Of a stretch of DNA of 64,000 nucleotides, positions 27,485 to 64,000 are shown in pieces. The notes beneath the pieces are model-generated. The model had not been told where the DNA came from. It did no database searches and saw only the letters and a program-made list of their open reading frames with translations. The stretch spans positions 187,816 to 251,815 of the forward strand of contig NW_003107090.1 of assembly GCF_000003605.2 (NCBI RefSeq). The letters run 5' to 3'. A program made the translations under genes and the position numbers. Source of the DNA: Saccoglossus kowalevskii. Lineage: Eukaryota > Hemichordata > Enteropneusta > Harrimaniidae. Position 1 is the stretch's first letter. Each line of letters opens with the position of its first letter.

Positions 27485-29786
27485 CAGAAAAGCTCGTTGC
27501 CGGATCATACTTTACTGAGCCAGATTCATAATGACCATAAATACACATTGACCGTTGATTAACAGATTGATTAATTTTAACAAATTTGCTGAACTCTATG
27601 ACGTTGTCGATGATGAAATATCGACTTTTATCTAGACAATATTCTTGTGATCTTAATTTATTTATTAACTCATAACAACCTACTGGAAGAGGTTAAAGGT
27701 TACAAAAAAAAAATTACGAATAAAAATTAATCAAATTACAATGGCTAAAATTTTAAAGCACAACCAAAAACTAAATGGAATTGGTAACGAGAATAAATAT
27801 GTAATCAAATAAAATGAAATACCCACAAAATACTATAAACTGAATATAAAAACAAAAATCCCCAATGAACACATAATAATAATATATATATTTATTTATA
27901 TATAGTCTAAGATTAAGTAGGGGATGCTGTCTAATAACAAAGCTGTTTTTAGATATTGTGCCAAACAAATTGTTAAGTTGTTATTTGACATTATTTTTAT
28001 GAATTTATTTTCAGGTGTCAGATTTGTAAAGTCATCGATAATCTTTTCAGCTTCTCTGTATGAAATGATCATTCGAACCAGTAGACATATTGTCGACTTT
28101 TCGTACTCAGAGCTTTCTAGCGAAGAAGGTAAAATGGCGTTCTTGCACCTTGTAACTGTTACTACTAGTACTTACCAAATAGGTCGACAATGAACCATCG
28201 TTCAGTGCGGAACCCCTCAAAGAATGAAAATGCCCAAATCAACTGATTTGCTCCAAAAACAGAACAAACGTGAAATTCTTTGTCCCCCTGTCTGTCCTTA
28301 CGGAGATAGGATACAACATAGTTGCAGAATAGCTGCAGAAACCTAAAATACATCCAAACTATAACATTTTGTTTTGAATTGTGAGTGAGGGTATATATGT
28401 TGTGTTATGTGAGGTATAAATTGTAGACGTTCATTTTGAAGGGTGCATAAAGGCTATTTTAATGTGGCAAAACCACTCATCATTTTGAAGTTTGTAATCA
28501 GTTAACTAGAAAATACCCATGATGCTTTGCTCCATTTTATATTTTCCCATTATCACCATTATGCACAGAATGTGAGTAAAGGTATAGAAAAAGTACAGCA
28601 TTTTTTTTGTTTCTGTTTGATTTGTTCTTCTTCTGTTTTTTTGTTATTTGTAACCATTTTATCCCTCTCTGGTGATTCAGTTTTTGTGTTAATAAACTTA
28701 TGATTATGAAAACTATTTTATGAATATTTTATGAATGAACACATAACCCCACTTCTGCATGTGTACACAACGGATCAGTAAATTATTTGGTAGATTGTTT
28801 TATAGCTTGTAGCCATGTGTATGTAGCTGGCTGACTTGGCATTGAATGACTTGGTTTGTTTGTTCAGGGGTAGAAACATGCGGGACTTTGTGTGGTCCTC
28901 TTCATTGTACACTACTCCCTTACATTCGTCCATAAACCTTAAAAGACAAGGTCTATGATTCGTCCAAGTAGTCGAAAGAAACGTCGTAAACGGGTTCGCC
29001 CGATATTGACAGGGGCATAGTTCCTCTCTATCGGTAGGGATGTGGAAGCGTAAATTTTTATTTTTTTTATTTTTTATTTGTTTATTTATTTATTTCATCA
29101 GAATGACCATTATTACAGAACTTATAACAAAATACAATAGTAGTAATTCTGGTGTGGACCGTGGAAATAGTCCTTATGGACTAGTCCAGTCCATGGCCCA
29201 GACTGTCAAGTAGAAATTTACGTCAAGCACGATGATTCTAGCATTGTGCACGTGAACAGCTTCCTGTTGTTAATGACAACGGAGTGTTATACTGTTACGT
29301 AATCATTCTATTATCGTTTTATTATTTAATTGTGCTTGAACTAAATCGGATTAAAAATACTGTATCCACTCTAACGTAATGCAGCACAGGAGTGCCACAA
29401 TGAATACACGGCGTTATCTATCTACTCACTGTCCCTCCACCAGGTGTTGAGGGACTGTGATCTACTGATTGTTTGTTCGTTTCTATGGTAATAATATTGT
29501 TCTGTTTACGACCCACTAACATGACCTTTTCTCAAACAAATGTTTTTTTACCCAACAAATATTTTTATTTCAAATTTGATACTTAACTAACGACATTTCA
29601 ATTAGTGTGTAATGTGTGTTATAGTAACATTTTAATCAGATCATTGATGTACGATTAGCATTTTAATAAAAAAATTCAATAAAAATACACACACAAGTCA
29701 ACATAATTGCAGCCTTCTTAGATTTCTTCTATATGTTTAAGGTGCCAGTGTGTTGACTTTGTGTTGTATGATATGTTATAGAACCA

Positions 29787-29910
29787 TTAAAGGACGATGG
29801 TCGTCATGCAGTGAGTGTTGGAATTTTAACAATTTATTTTACACTCGTTGTATACGTCGCTATGAGTCCCATATCGAACATGACGCGACGCGACAACCAC
29901 CGCCCTTTAA
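29787..29910 (-). mobile_element. TTAA-flanked MITE in reverse orientation
   Basis: TTAA bounds both ends, and the sequence reads as the reverse complement of the copies at 753 and 5624 (right end ACAACCACCGCCCTTTAA). It is slightly shorter (124 bp). Confidence 0.82.
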
Positions 29911-30951
29911 TTTGACACGGAATTCAGAAATAGACATAAGACGAAAAGGCCCACCGAAATCTTATTCAGAGCCAGAGAACCACAAGCCAGGTGAAGTAAT
30001 TTGTGATAAGAGCGTAAAATAACTGAAAACAAACCTTCCAACAAGGTCGAAAAACACTGGCGCGCTGAGCGTTGATACGCGTTATATTTCAATGGAGGGC
30101 GCGATTTCACAATGGCGACTCGATAGCGTTGTCTATGGCGGAACTTGCCGTTACGTAAACTCTCAACATTTTTCTCGAAAACAGTTCGAACAAAAAAATG
30201 ATTTTGCATGATTCAATGCTGAATCAATTGAAACACTTCTGGGAACGTATTTGAAAAAAAAAACCTCACCGTTTATGGATTTCAAGAGTGGCAAACACAA
30301 ATCTACACATATATTTTATTTGCCATTTTCCTTGGCATTTCTCTTATTCTGAATTAATAGGAGGTGGAACAAGTGTTCTATGGTTGTCAATTTTGCTTAT
30401 GTGTTGGCTCACAGGAACTTAAATAGCAAATTTATCGTGTTTTGCTAACGATGTATTTATGTATTTATTTGTATTTGTATGGAAAGAGTCGTAAATGTCG
30501 GCAAGTCATTAAAATCAAACGGTAACGAATTTGTTAGGCTAAGTTATGTATCTACTTTAAATCGTGTTCCGTTCTCTGACGCCAGCACGTCTACTGCTTT
30601 CCTTTTCTATGTAATGAGAACGCCATGACAGGAGAAAATGGACGGGGGAGTCAAGTCTCGTGTCTCTCTCGGTATTAAGGAGATCTCGGCGACATTTACA
30701 TATAAGGTCCAAGTCAGTAACGATGAGCAATACAACATTGGGCCTAAGTTAGTTATAGTGTTTTAAAAATGACGACATGTATAATTTCAAATGTGTCAGC
30801 CCGAGTAATTGGTCGTAGCGTATAACTTCACCATCTCTAACATTCGGTATTAGCGTTTGGCGTGAGCATACCTAACACAGGGTCGTAGCGTAACATATAT
30901 TATATAAACTGCGTCATCATTTTCATAAATTCATACTTTGGTTAAAGGGCG

Positions 30952-31241
30952 GTAGTAGTCGCGCCACGCATGAGTGAGATATATGGGTCTCATAAAACAT
31001 GGCGACTTTGGCTGTTTTGGCAGATCAACGAATACAAACTCAGACGTTAGCAAGCTTTAATTGTTTTTTTAGGTGATTGGAAGGTATCGAAAGAGTCACC
31101 GGCGTTAATTAGTGCAAGTCGCGCCCAGGTCAAACCTCAGACTTGTGATTTCCATTAGAAGAGCGCATTGGGTTGTGGAAAAATCAATGTTTATCAACAC
31201 AAATGTCGCACATGCGCGGCACGACGACCACCGCCCTTTAA
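30952..31241 (+). mobile_element. Long variant of the TTAA MITE (290 bp)
   Basis: It has the same ends (TTAAAGGGCGGTAGTAGTCG left, ACGACGACCACCGCCCTTTAA right) with TTAA on both sides. The interior is about 290 bp and mostly unlike the short form. It may be closer to the parent transposon or a separate subfamily. Confidence 0.75.
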
Positions 31242-33854
31242 AATATTTACTGTGGGGCATACATCCCATAGATCGTTGCCGTCCATATCAATTACTGTCC
31301 CCAATCATTCCAATGTTACCTTTATGATCGTGAAGACCGTGTTTGGTTCCAACCCAAATATGTGTAATAACTTTGCCCATTAACTATACCTCCTGCGTGT
31401 ATACCCCCACGTGACCAAAGGCGGTTTGTATGTAGCCGTGACCCTACGTGGATCTTGGCTTACGGGATAACCGTTAGAACCTCGGAGTGTGTATGCGTGG
31501 AAGGAAATGAGGCTAGAACATTCAATTCACCATACCGCGTTTCTTCATTTAGGTTTTAGAAAGCTTTTTTTCCTTTACTTTTCTCTATCAAATGTGTTTT
31601 TGTGTTGTGTATAAACATATTTTTTTCTGTCATTTGTTGATGTACGATTTGTTTATTGTTTTGTCTGTGCAGATCTACCCCGATGCATCTATCTTTAGAA
31701 CAATAAATACTAGAATATTAAATCAAAATATATACGACTTTCGATATTTTTATTATTTCGTCAGGAGAGTGCATTACCGATCTAATGAAGTGGGAATTCA
31801 TGAATCAGTCGCTGAAAATACGTGTTTTTCTTTTTCCGGCGATAGAATAAAACAGCTGTGGCACACTTCCAAGCATGTTCCAAGTAACTCTCGCGTAATT
31901 TCACCCGATCGGTACAACAGAGAGGTGCCCTGGGTCTTCTCCGGGGAGGTTTGAGCACGGATAATTTCGGAATCACATCAAAGAGTTCACCGACACGATG
32001 CAAACCGTCCCCGGGGGTAATAGAAAAATAAACCGACTCGGCTCGGTAACTCGCAACTCGCTGGTTCGTATCACAACATTTGTGTAGAAAAAGGCGATAC
32101 TCTACACTTCCTGAATAAAGGGGATTATAAGAAAACGAAGATCGGTATACGCGTCAAACCGCCAAACCAAACAGAATTTTAACTTGAATGTATTAGCCAT
32201 TAGCGTGTTTCCAATAATACTGTTATGGTCGTGTATTCGACCCAGTAAAAGGGGAAAAAATTATCGATTATTAATTTCTTGTTTCCAAAAGTTGTTAAAT
32301 TTACGAGTTTTTCACCCGGGACGACATACTTATTTTGGAGAAAAAAAATGAAAATTCTGAGATACGATGAGAGCTTTTGACAATATATTTCTCAAAATTC
32401 ACCATTTTCATGGTTGTTTATCCCCGTGTTTTTGAGCGAAAAGAATATTTTTATGAACAAAAGCTTAGAATTTAACCATATTGTCAAAAGTCGAGGAAAT
32501 CTGATCATCTGCTTCAACAGTGGATGAAATAGCCCAACCCATGTGGTATGAAGGAATGGACATATTATTTACGCGTTGGTGTTTTGAACTTAGATGTACA
32601 GCATAGCAAGACATGAAAGGGCGTGGTTATCGCATTGGGCCACATGTGCATTACCCCCTCCCCCTCCCCACACACACCGCACGCCCACCCGCCCGCAACG
32701 AACTGTTGTTGTTTTTTGGTTCACAGGGAAATGCACTGACGCGAACAGTACCCGTACGTATATATCTCAAACGGCGACGGTTCTTCTGTGTTTGAAATCG
32801 ACTTTATTGTTTAGCAAACTTCGCCTGTGTCGTACAACGCAGCCAACCCCGACCCGCGCTGGTTTCAAATGTTACACACCGTGCTTTGGTAATACAGTCG
32901 ACTGTATCGATATCAAGAAACACGGACAGAAACACCGCCTAGACATTAAGAACAACGGCGAAACTGTTTAACCCCGCGGAGACCGATAATGTAAAAGCTG
33001 GCGAATAAAAGCACTGATAGTTATGTATCTACGAGGAACGCAACAGTTGTTTGATCAGAGATAAAACGGCAAATTGTGTGTAAGATCATATCAAAGCAAG
33101 CCGACGATATTTGTTTGTAGTAGTTGTTGAGATCACGAAGGGAAGGCGTTATTGGAAATAGGCCAAGCAGTGCGCCACTTTGTGTGGGTATATGGCGTGG
33201 GATATTTGACTCCGCTGACAGTGTTGTCACTATTAATTTAACGCTGGCCGCACTGAGTATCATTACACCTAAACCCTTCAAATTTACCGTCCGTTGACAT
33301 TTCTACTCAATAAACCATAAATTATACATTTCCCCCATCGGAATACATTTTAATAAATATATGCATTAGTACTTCGCTGACCGAATTAAAATAAATTGTA
33401 AAACAAAACTATTTTATTCATGCTGTATTTTCTGTCAGGCGGCGCTCTTAGCTGAGACTTTTAATCAAACTCATTTAAAACGCTATAATGTAAAGTACAA
33501 TTGATATCAATATAGTAAAGACTCGGCAATCAGTAAGCACGAAATGAGCTGGAGCGCCTCGTGGCAGTTGAGTGGTGAAGGTATCCGGGAAGGGGGCATC
33601 ACTCCTCGGGGCAATACACGAACTAACGGACAGAGAGATATTTCTCCTTTTATTCGAATTATTGCATGCCGCGGTGATTTCTTTGATAAACGTATGTGTA
33701 CATACGTATTCAACGGGTTGCATTTTTTTGGTAACAAGTTGAAGAACGTAAATCAGTCTTTCACACGAACTAAAGCACGGGCCGCAAGGGTTAACGATAT
33801 ATTCCTAAGTTGACAGACCGCCCTGTTCATGTTACGCTGCTCGACTTCAGCATA
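31242..33854. other. Distal upstream region of the ZNRF3-like gene
   Basis: No gene is recognised. It contains an E-box CCACGTGACC at 31407-31416, ATCAAAG sites at 31977 and 33090, CTTTGAT at 33681, and a C-rich tract at 32656-32697. Confidence 0.45.
33681..33687 (+). promoter_or_regulatory. TCF/LEF-type site CTTTGAT upstream of the ZNRF3-like gene
   Basis: CTTTGAT lies 462 bases before the start codon. Two reverse-orientation copies (ATCAAAG) lie at 33090-33096 and 31977-31983, and one in early intron 1 at 35336-35342. ZNRF3/RNF43 genes are known Wnt targets, so TCF sites are expected. A 7-mer is weak evidence alone. Confidence 0.3.
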
Positions 33855-34148
33855 GATTATGCAAATGAGGCGGCAAACGACTGAAGTCATTCGTGGGCGG
33901 GGATAGCCTTGATGGCCACGTGACCGGCAATTGTGAAGTCGGAACCGCCACAAAGTGAAGTGAGGTTTGATGAGTTACAGCCCGATGAAACGGCAACACT
34001 GGAGTACCTCTACGCGAGTACTAGGCAGGGTAATCGGTCACAACTGATTACGGGACAACCTACAACTAAAGTCAAACCGCTATAACAGTCCGGAATTCGG
34101 GATCGTGGACGAAAATATGTCCCGTTTGGGGTGTTCTTCGTGGCCAAA
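33855..34148 (+). promoter_or_regulatory. Likely promoter / 5' UTR region of the ZNRF3-like gene
   Basis: The 290 bases before the start codon are GC- and CpG-richer than the gene body. They contain an octamer ATGCAAAT at 33859-33866 (POU-type site) and GGCCACGTGACC at about 33914-33925 (USF/MITF-type E-box). No clear TATA box is seen. The transcription start is unknown. Confidence 0.4.
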
Positions 34149-59775
<25,627 letters not shown>

Positions 59776-60380
59776 TTTGGTGACGAGTGATGAATTATTT
59801 AAAGATGGCATGACTCGAACATGATAATCACTTGAAAAATCTAGAAAATATGAACATGCGTGGAAAATGCTGAATCGTCCCGAACACTTGCAATATGTAG
59901 GAAACTGAGGCTTTGTAAACAACGTGAAATATCGGCTTAACGAAGTATGTGTAAACAGCCAGGAATTGTGGGTACATGAATAGATTATGTCAAGTGTTAT
60001 TATTTAAACATAAGGAACACAGTCAACATTGCAAGTGTTGAGTTTTCTAAGAACAATTTTGTTAGTTTTCAGAAAAATATGTATTTTTAAACTTATTTTT
60101 TATCTTTTTTATATGAAGAAAGACCAACATTTTTATGTAATATATTTGCAAAATATACTTTGACTGTATTTATATATACTGTTGTTATTTTATTGTATTT
60201 ATTGTACACCTCGTCTCTTTACATGTAATGATGGCATTATTTGGATACATAACCAACTTGCCATCTTTATTCTTCCATTTTTGTGGATTATTTTGTTTTC
60301 AACTGGAATTTATGGTTGCTTAGAAATGCAATTTAGCTAAAATTGCCACAATAAATTCCAAGTGGAAATTGAAGCATTCT
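59776..60380 (+). other. Probable 3' UTR of the ZNRF3-like gene
   Basis: AT-rich sequence follows the stop with no long frame. It has T-rich stretches and a canonical AATAAA at 60350-60355, the first I see after the stop. Another AATAAA is at 61102-61107, so a longer 3' UTR is possible. The true end cannot be set without transcripts. Confidence 0.5.
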
Positions 60381-61494
60381 ACTGTTTTTGATTGTAAGTA
60401 TTAGTTGAGTCATTCAACAATGCATTGTTTAGTTATTATACTGATCAAATTCAATTGGACCATTTTGGGGAGTCTCCATTATGGACCAGTACTACACACG
60501 GACTGACATGGAGTGTCTCCAATATTGACCATTCTAGACTGAAAATCCATATCTGATTGCATAGTGTGCTTTTTCAAACATAAGCAGCCTTGTAATAATT
60601 TACCTTATTCCTGATCAGTGATGGCTAGACCACAATGCATTGTAAGTGATAGGAACCAATACTTCACCAAGCATTATTTCTATGGTAACTTTGAAATATT
60701 TTCTACACCACTAAATTAATACTTATTAGTAATTTGCTGCAAAAATCTAATTATAACCACTACTACGTTTACTCTCGGTATTGTTGTCATGGCAACATTG
60801 ATACGATAATTCTTTCAATTCTTTTTACAGCAGTGTGTATTTTACAACAGCTATAATATTCAAAATAGACATTGAGTTGAAGATATTTACAAATATACTG
60901 TATTAACAGATATCACTATTTAATGAATAGTTTTAGAATAGCCTAACAAAAAGGGTCAGCGCTTTGTGTGCTAATTTCTCATCAGTATTCCCATTTGTTA
61001 AAGATGGACATGATTAACTAGAAAAATGTAAAGAATTTATTATCATACTGCAAATTCTTGATACTGAATGAGAATTTCCATCACATAAATTACAAAGAAC
61101 AAATAAAAAGTATGGGTACTCAGACTTGTTTCCATGGAAGCAATGTATTTATTATTTCCCCCATAATGTGAAATCCTTCTATGGCGGCCATTTTGAAAAA
61201 TAGTCTAAATGCATGCAATCTAGTTTCAGAATTCAAAAACTAGTTTGGGTATCCAAATTTTTTTCTTCAGACTTCAGTCACAGAATTATTTAACAAAATT
61301 TCAGGTAATTTTTGTCGCAAGTGTGTTAGCAGTGTCCATCGTTAACAGTTGTCTTCTTGTAATGTTTCTTTTTAAAGTTAAAACTTATGTAAACTGCTTT
61401 AATTTCACAAAATAGGAATTTTCGCATATTTTGCGTGACTGGAAAAATCACAAAACAATGTAAAAGTTGGGTTTTCACTGTCATTCCTAAAACA

Positions 61495-61625
61495 GCGAGT
61501 CCTAGTGATTTTCACTGGGGCCCTAGGGAGTCACAGTGGCTTTAACTGGGGTTCTAGGGAGTCAGTGACTTTAACTAGAGTCCTAGAGAGTCGCAGTGAA
61601 TTTAACAGAGGTCCTAGGGAGTTGG
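61495..61625 (+). repeat. ~31-bp tandem repeat, four copies
   Basis: Four copies of GGGAGTCACAGTGGCTTTAA plus CTGGGGTTCTA, diverged. It lies downstream of the ZNRF3-like gene. Confidence 0.75.
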
Positions 61626-62319
61626 TGCATATCACAAAATGTTGTTCTCTCAAAAGCTCCCAAATCATGAAATAGCAAACAATGCACATTTTGGCAGTTT
61701 ACAGTAAATTTTAAAAAAGAACAAAACTAAAAAGTTTTTAATCCAGTGGATCTAGTGTAGACTAACATACAAGGTTTTACAATGCATCTTGTAGCAGTCT
61801 GCTTTACAGAAGTCTTATTGTGCACACAAGACATCCCATAATAGTTATCCCACCTCTCTGCATGTAAACCAGTAGATAGTTTGTTGCCCACCTCTGCTGC
61901 CATCTTTTTATAGAATATTTATATACATTTAAAAAAAAACAAGTTAGAGTAATACCAAATATGGAAATTACGTTTACAGCTTGTTCTCAATATGTGGACA
62001 CCATTAAGAATTTGTATGTTGTGTTAACTGCAAATATTATTTTATTATATTAATAAAAACATGTTATTTGATGAATCAGTTTGTTCTAGCACCTCAATCA
62101 ACACAAACATTTTCACCTTCAACAATACTTGCTTATTCCCCCATAAACATTTTGATAAAAGAATGTAAAGACCATCAGTATTCCTGAATTCTATCAACCG
62201 TTGCCAATAGTGAATTACATTTGTCATTTTCTCATGAACATTTAAGTGCATGCCACATGACTTTGAAATGACTATTTTAATGCATCTACCGGTATTTGCT
62301 GAGAACGTCTATCAGAATC

Positions 62320-62400
62320 CACAATGGCTCAGTTGTCAAGAGGCTCTACCTGCTGCTGTTGTTGTTATGGATTTCAATCCCATCCTTGGGCAATTTATTC
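62320..62400 (+). repeat. tRNA-like SINE head or tRNA pseudogene
   Basis: TGGCTCAGTTGT at 62325-62336 fits the RNA polymerase III A box, and GATTTCAATCCC at about 62370-62381 is close to the B box (GGTTCRANNCC). The spacing of about 45 bases is right. There is no clean cloverleaf, so it is not a functional tRNA. Confidence 0.45.
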
Positions 62401-63072
62401 AGTAGTTGCAGAAGTAGACAGTTCTCCTAAACTAAAACAGTGTTAGTAGATGCAAGGTCTGATTTACGTTAACCGTTTACAAGTTATGTACAGTAATATT
62501 ACTCATTGCCTTGACATTGCAACAAAATACGACTCTTACTTTCAATAATGGACCGTTTTTGTTTAGTGACCATAGTCATCATTTACATGTAAATTTTTGA
62601 GTAGCAAACACTCTGGGTTTGAACCAACAATTCCAAAATTGACACAAGCTTTGTGAAAGCACAGTGAAATAGCTAAGCAGATGCAGGTCATTGACCTAAT
62701 TTCCTATATAACAGAGTTGTGTACACTGTGACAACACACAAGCCAGGATGGTGCTGCAGTATAACATTTTCATACCTCCTAATTGTACATTAACGTAATT
62801 AACGAGACTCTGCCAGGTAAAATTCCTTGGAGACGCTAGATCTCCACACCAAAAGTTGACGTGAATTCCTGTTGACGAACTTGCAGGGATACGACAACCA
62901 TCAATTATCTGTAGTGATTACACTCTGCATATCATTACAAGTGTGGCAATTTACAATCATCAAACATACCATGGGTATACAGACAGAAGAGGTCACATGA
63001 CTAAAGTAGAGATAAATTTTTCTCAGTTTGCTAAGTGGCTAAAAAACAATATAGCATGACCCTCAATATAAT

Positions 63073-63172
63073 CCTTTCACCACCAGTTCCCCTTTTCATC
63101 ACAAATTCACAAAATAGTTTCATTATAATCTTTCCTCCAGAAGATTGGGACAAAAATAGCCCGTGAAAATTG
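63073..63172 (+). repeat. Dispersed repeat shared with 43277-43370
   Basis: Second copy of the repeat at 43277, downstream of the ZNRF3-like gene. Confidence 0.6.
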
Positions 63173-63687
63173 ACTCGCTTGTATGTTGAAGAATACAACA
63201 AAAGTGGAGCACAATTTGGGCGAGGAAGTCTGGTAGTGAAAAAGATCATAGTGCACTTATCCTTGAATAAGCTGGTAGAAGTACAAGTATTTGTCTGGTT
63301 TATAGGAAACTTAGTTTTCCTACATAAATTATTGTGGAAATTTGTTATTTGAACATCTACCGGTATGTTTTTTCCCCACAGAAAACTCCGTCTTTCTACT
63401 TAGTTTTCAAAAATCATCACGAGAGGGCGCTGTGTACATTGAGTCACTGTCAGGAAAGTTGAAAGCGATAAAAGTTCTCCACATTGTATTTTGGTAATAT
63501 GTGTAGAATTTTTGCTTGTTAAAATCAAAAAACATTCTGATTTATTGTTCAATTAATGTTTTTTCTTTATTAATAATGACCTTCAGGTTCTCATGGAGGT
63601 ATAAACCTCCATATTCTGAACAAGACTTTCATTGATTTATCAGAGGGCTCCCTCTATGATCAAAGTCTAGTATGAAAAATTCCACAC

Positions 63688-63704
63688 TGCCACTAGAGGG
63701 CGAT
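63688..63704 (+). promoter_or_regulatory. CTCF-like motif
   Basis: TGCCACTAGAGGGCGAT matches the bilaterian CTCF consensus (CCASYAGRKGGCRS). A weaker related site, CACGAGAGGGCGCTG, is at about 63418-63432. Both lie beyond the 3' end of the ZNRF3-like gene. Confidence 0.35.
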
Positions 63705-64000
63705 GGTCACAGATAATATCAAAATAAATTTGTCAGGCATTTTTACGAAGTGTTCTCGGGGGCAGAGCTATGTTACAGAACGATCTGTGTTGCCAAGACA
63801 TGTACAACTGTACCAAGTATTATTGTAAAAGCCTGTGGCAACGGTTGAAATTGAAAAAAAAACAGCACAAACTCAACTTTGAGGCAATCGCGTGTTATTA
63901 CACAGTTCAACAACTCTCATCAGATAGGGGTGATCGAATCCAAGGCATCTACATACATACGTCAAATATTTTTTTTTTTTTACCAACAAACATTCACTAA

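Larger units (their letters stand above)
15646..29786. other. Intergenic region without recognised genes
   Basis: Apart from the MITE at 18057 and retroposon-like tails at 23.5, 26.8 and 27.7 kb, I see only unique CpG-containing sequence and scattered short frames. GTCACGTGAC, a perfect E-box palindrome, lies at 20761-20770. The frame at 16595-16942 (minus) has a hydrophobic stretch, discussed in the findings. Confidence 0.5.
60381..64000. other. Region downstream of the ZNRF3-like gene
   Basis: No coding gene is recognised. It contains the ~31-bp tandem repeat, the tRNA-like head, the dispersed repeat at 63073 and CTCF-like motifs. CAGCACAAACTCAACTTTGA at about 63863 has a near match in reverse at about 22025-22045, so it is another small repeat. 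Confidence 0.5.

Overview
The window is animal genomic DNA: intron-rich, AT-rich, with long introns and many short non-autonomous transposons and minisatellites. Two real protein-coding genes can be recognised, arranged head to head. The protein sequences, mosaic CpG content and repeat style suggest a non-vertebrate deuterostome; a hemichordate is plausible, but this cannot be proven from the sequence alone.

Left (1-10 kb), minus strand: the 5' part of a T-box transcription factor, most like Tbx4/5. Three coding exons (9996-9858, 9574-9370, 5329-5062) splice in frame to 204 residues. They end in the middle of the T-box; the remaining exons lie beyond base 1. The introns carry TTAA-flanked miniature transposons and a 35-bp minisatellite.

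Middle (10-34 kb): about 24 kb between the two start codons with no gene I can defend. It holds minisatellites (one of 37/117 bp at 12.7-13.5 kb), an (AATAAA)n tract with an assembly gap, more copies of the TTAA miniature transposon, retroposon-like tails, and scattered regulatory motifs (CRE, E-box, TCF/LEF).

Right (34-60 kb), plus strand: a complete nine-exon gene for a ZNRF3/RNF43-type transmembrane RING E3 ubiquitin ligase, 715 residues by my splice model. All junctions are GT-AG and all phases agree. This family removes Frizzled/LRP6 from the cell surface and is a negative-feedback regulator of Wnt signalling. Its 13.5-kb first intron holds a long 37-bp minisatellite with an internal palindrome and several families of inverted-repeat elements. 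After the stop codon (60-64 kb) there is 3' UTR and then repeats, a tRNA-like SINE head and a CTCF-like site.

Tbx4/5 and ZNRF3/RNF43 are both developmental regulators. Their adjacency may be an old linkage, since human RNF43 and TBX4 are both on 17q22-q23. CpG is frequent up to about 35 kb and becomes rare inside the ZNRF3-like transcription unit, as expected for mosaic gene-body methylation in invertebrates.
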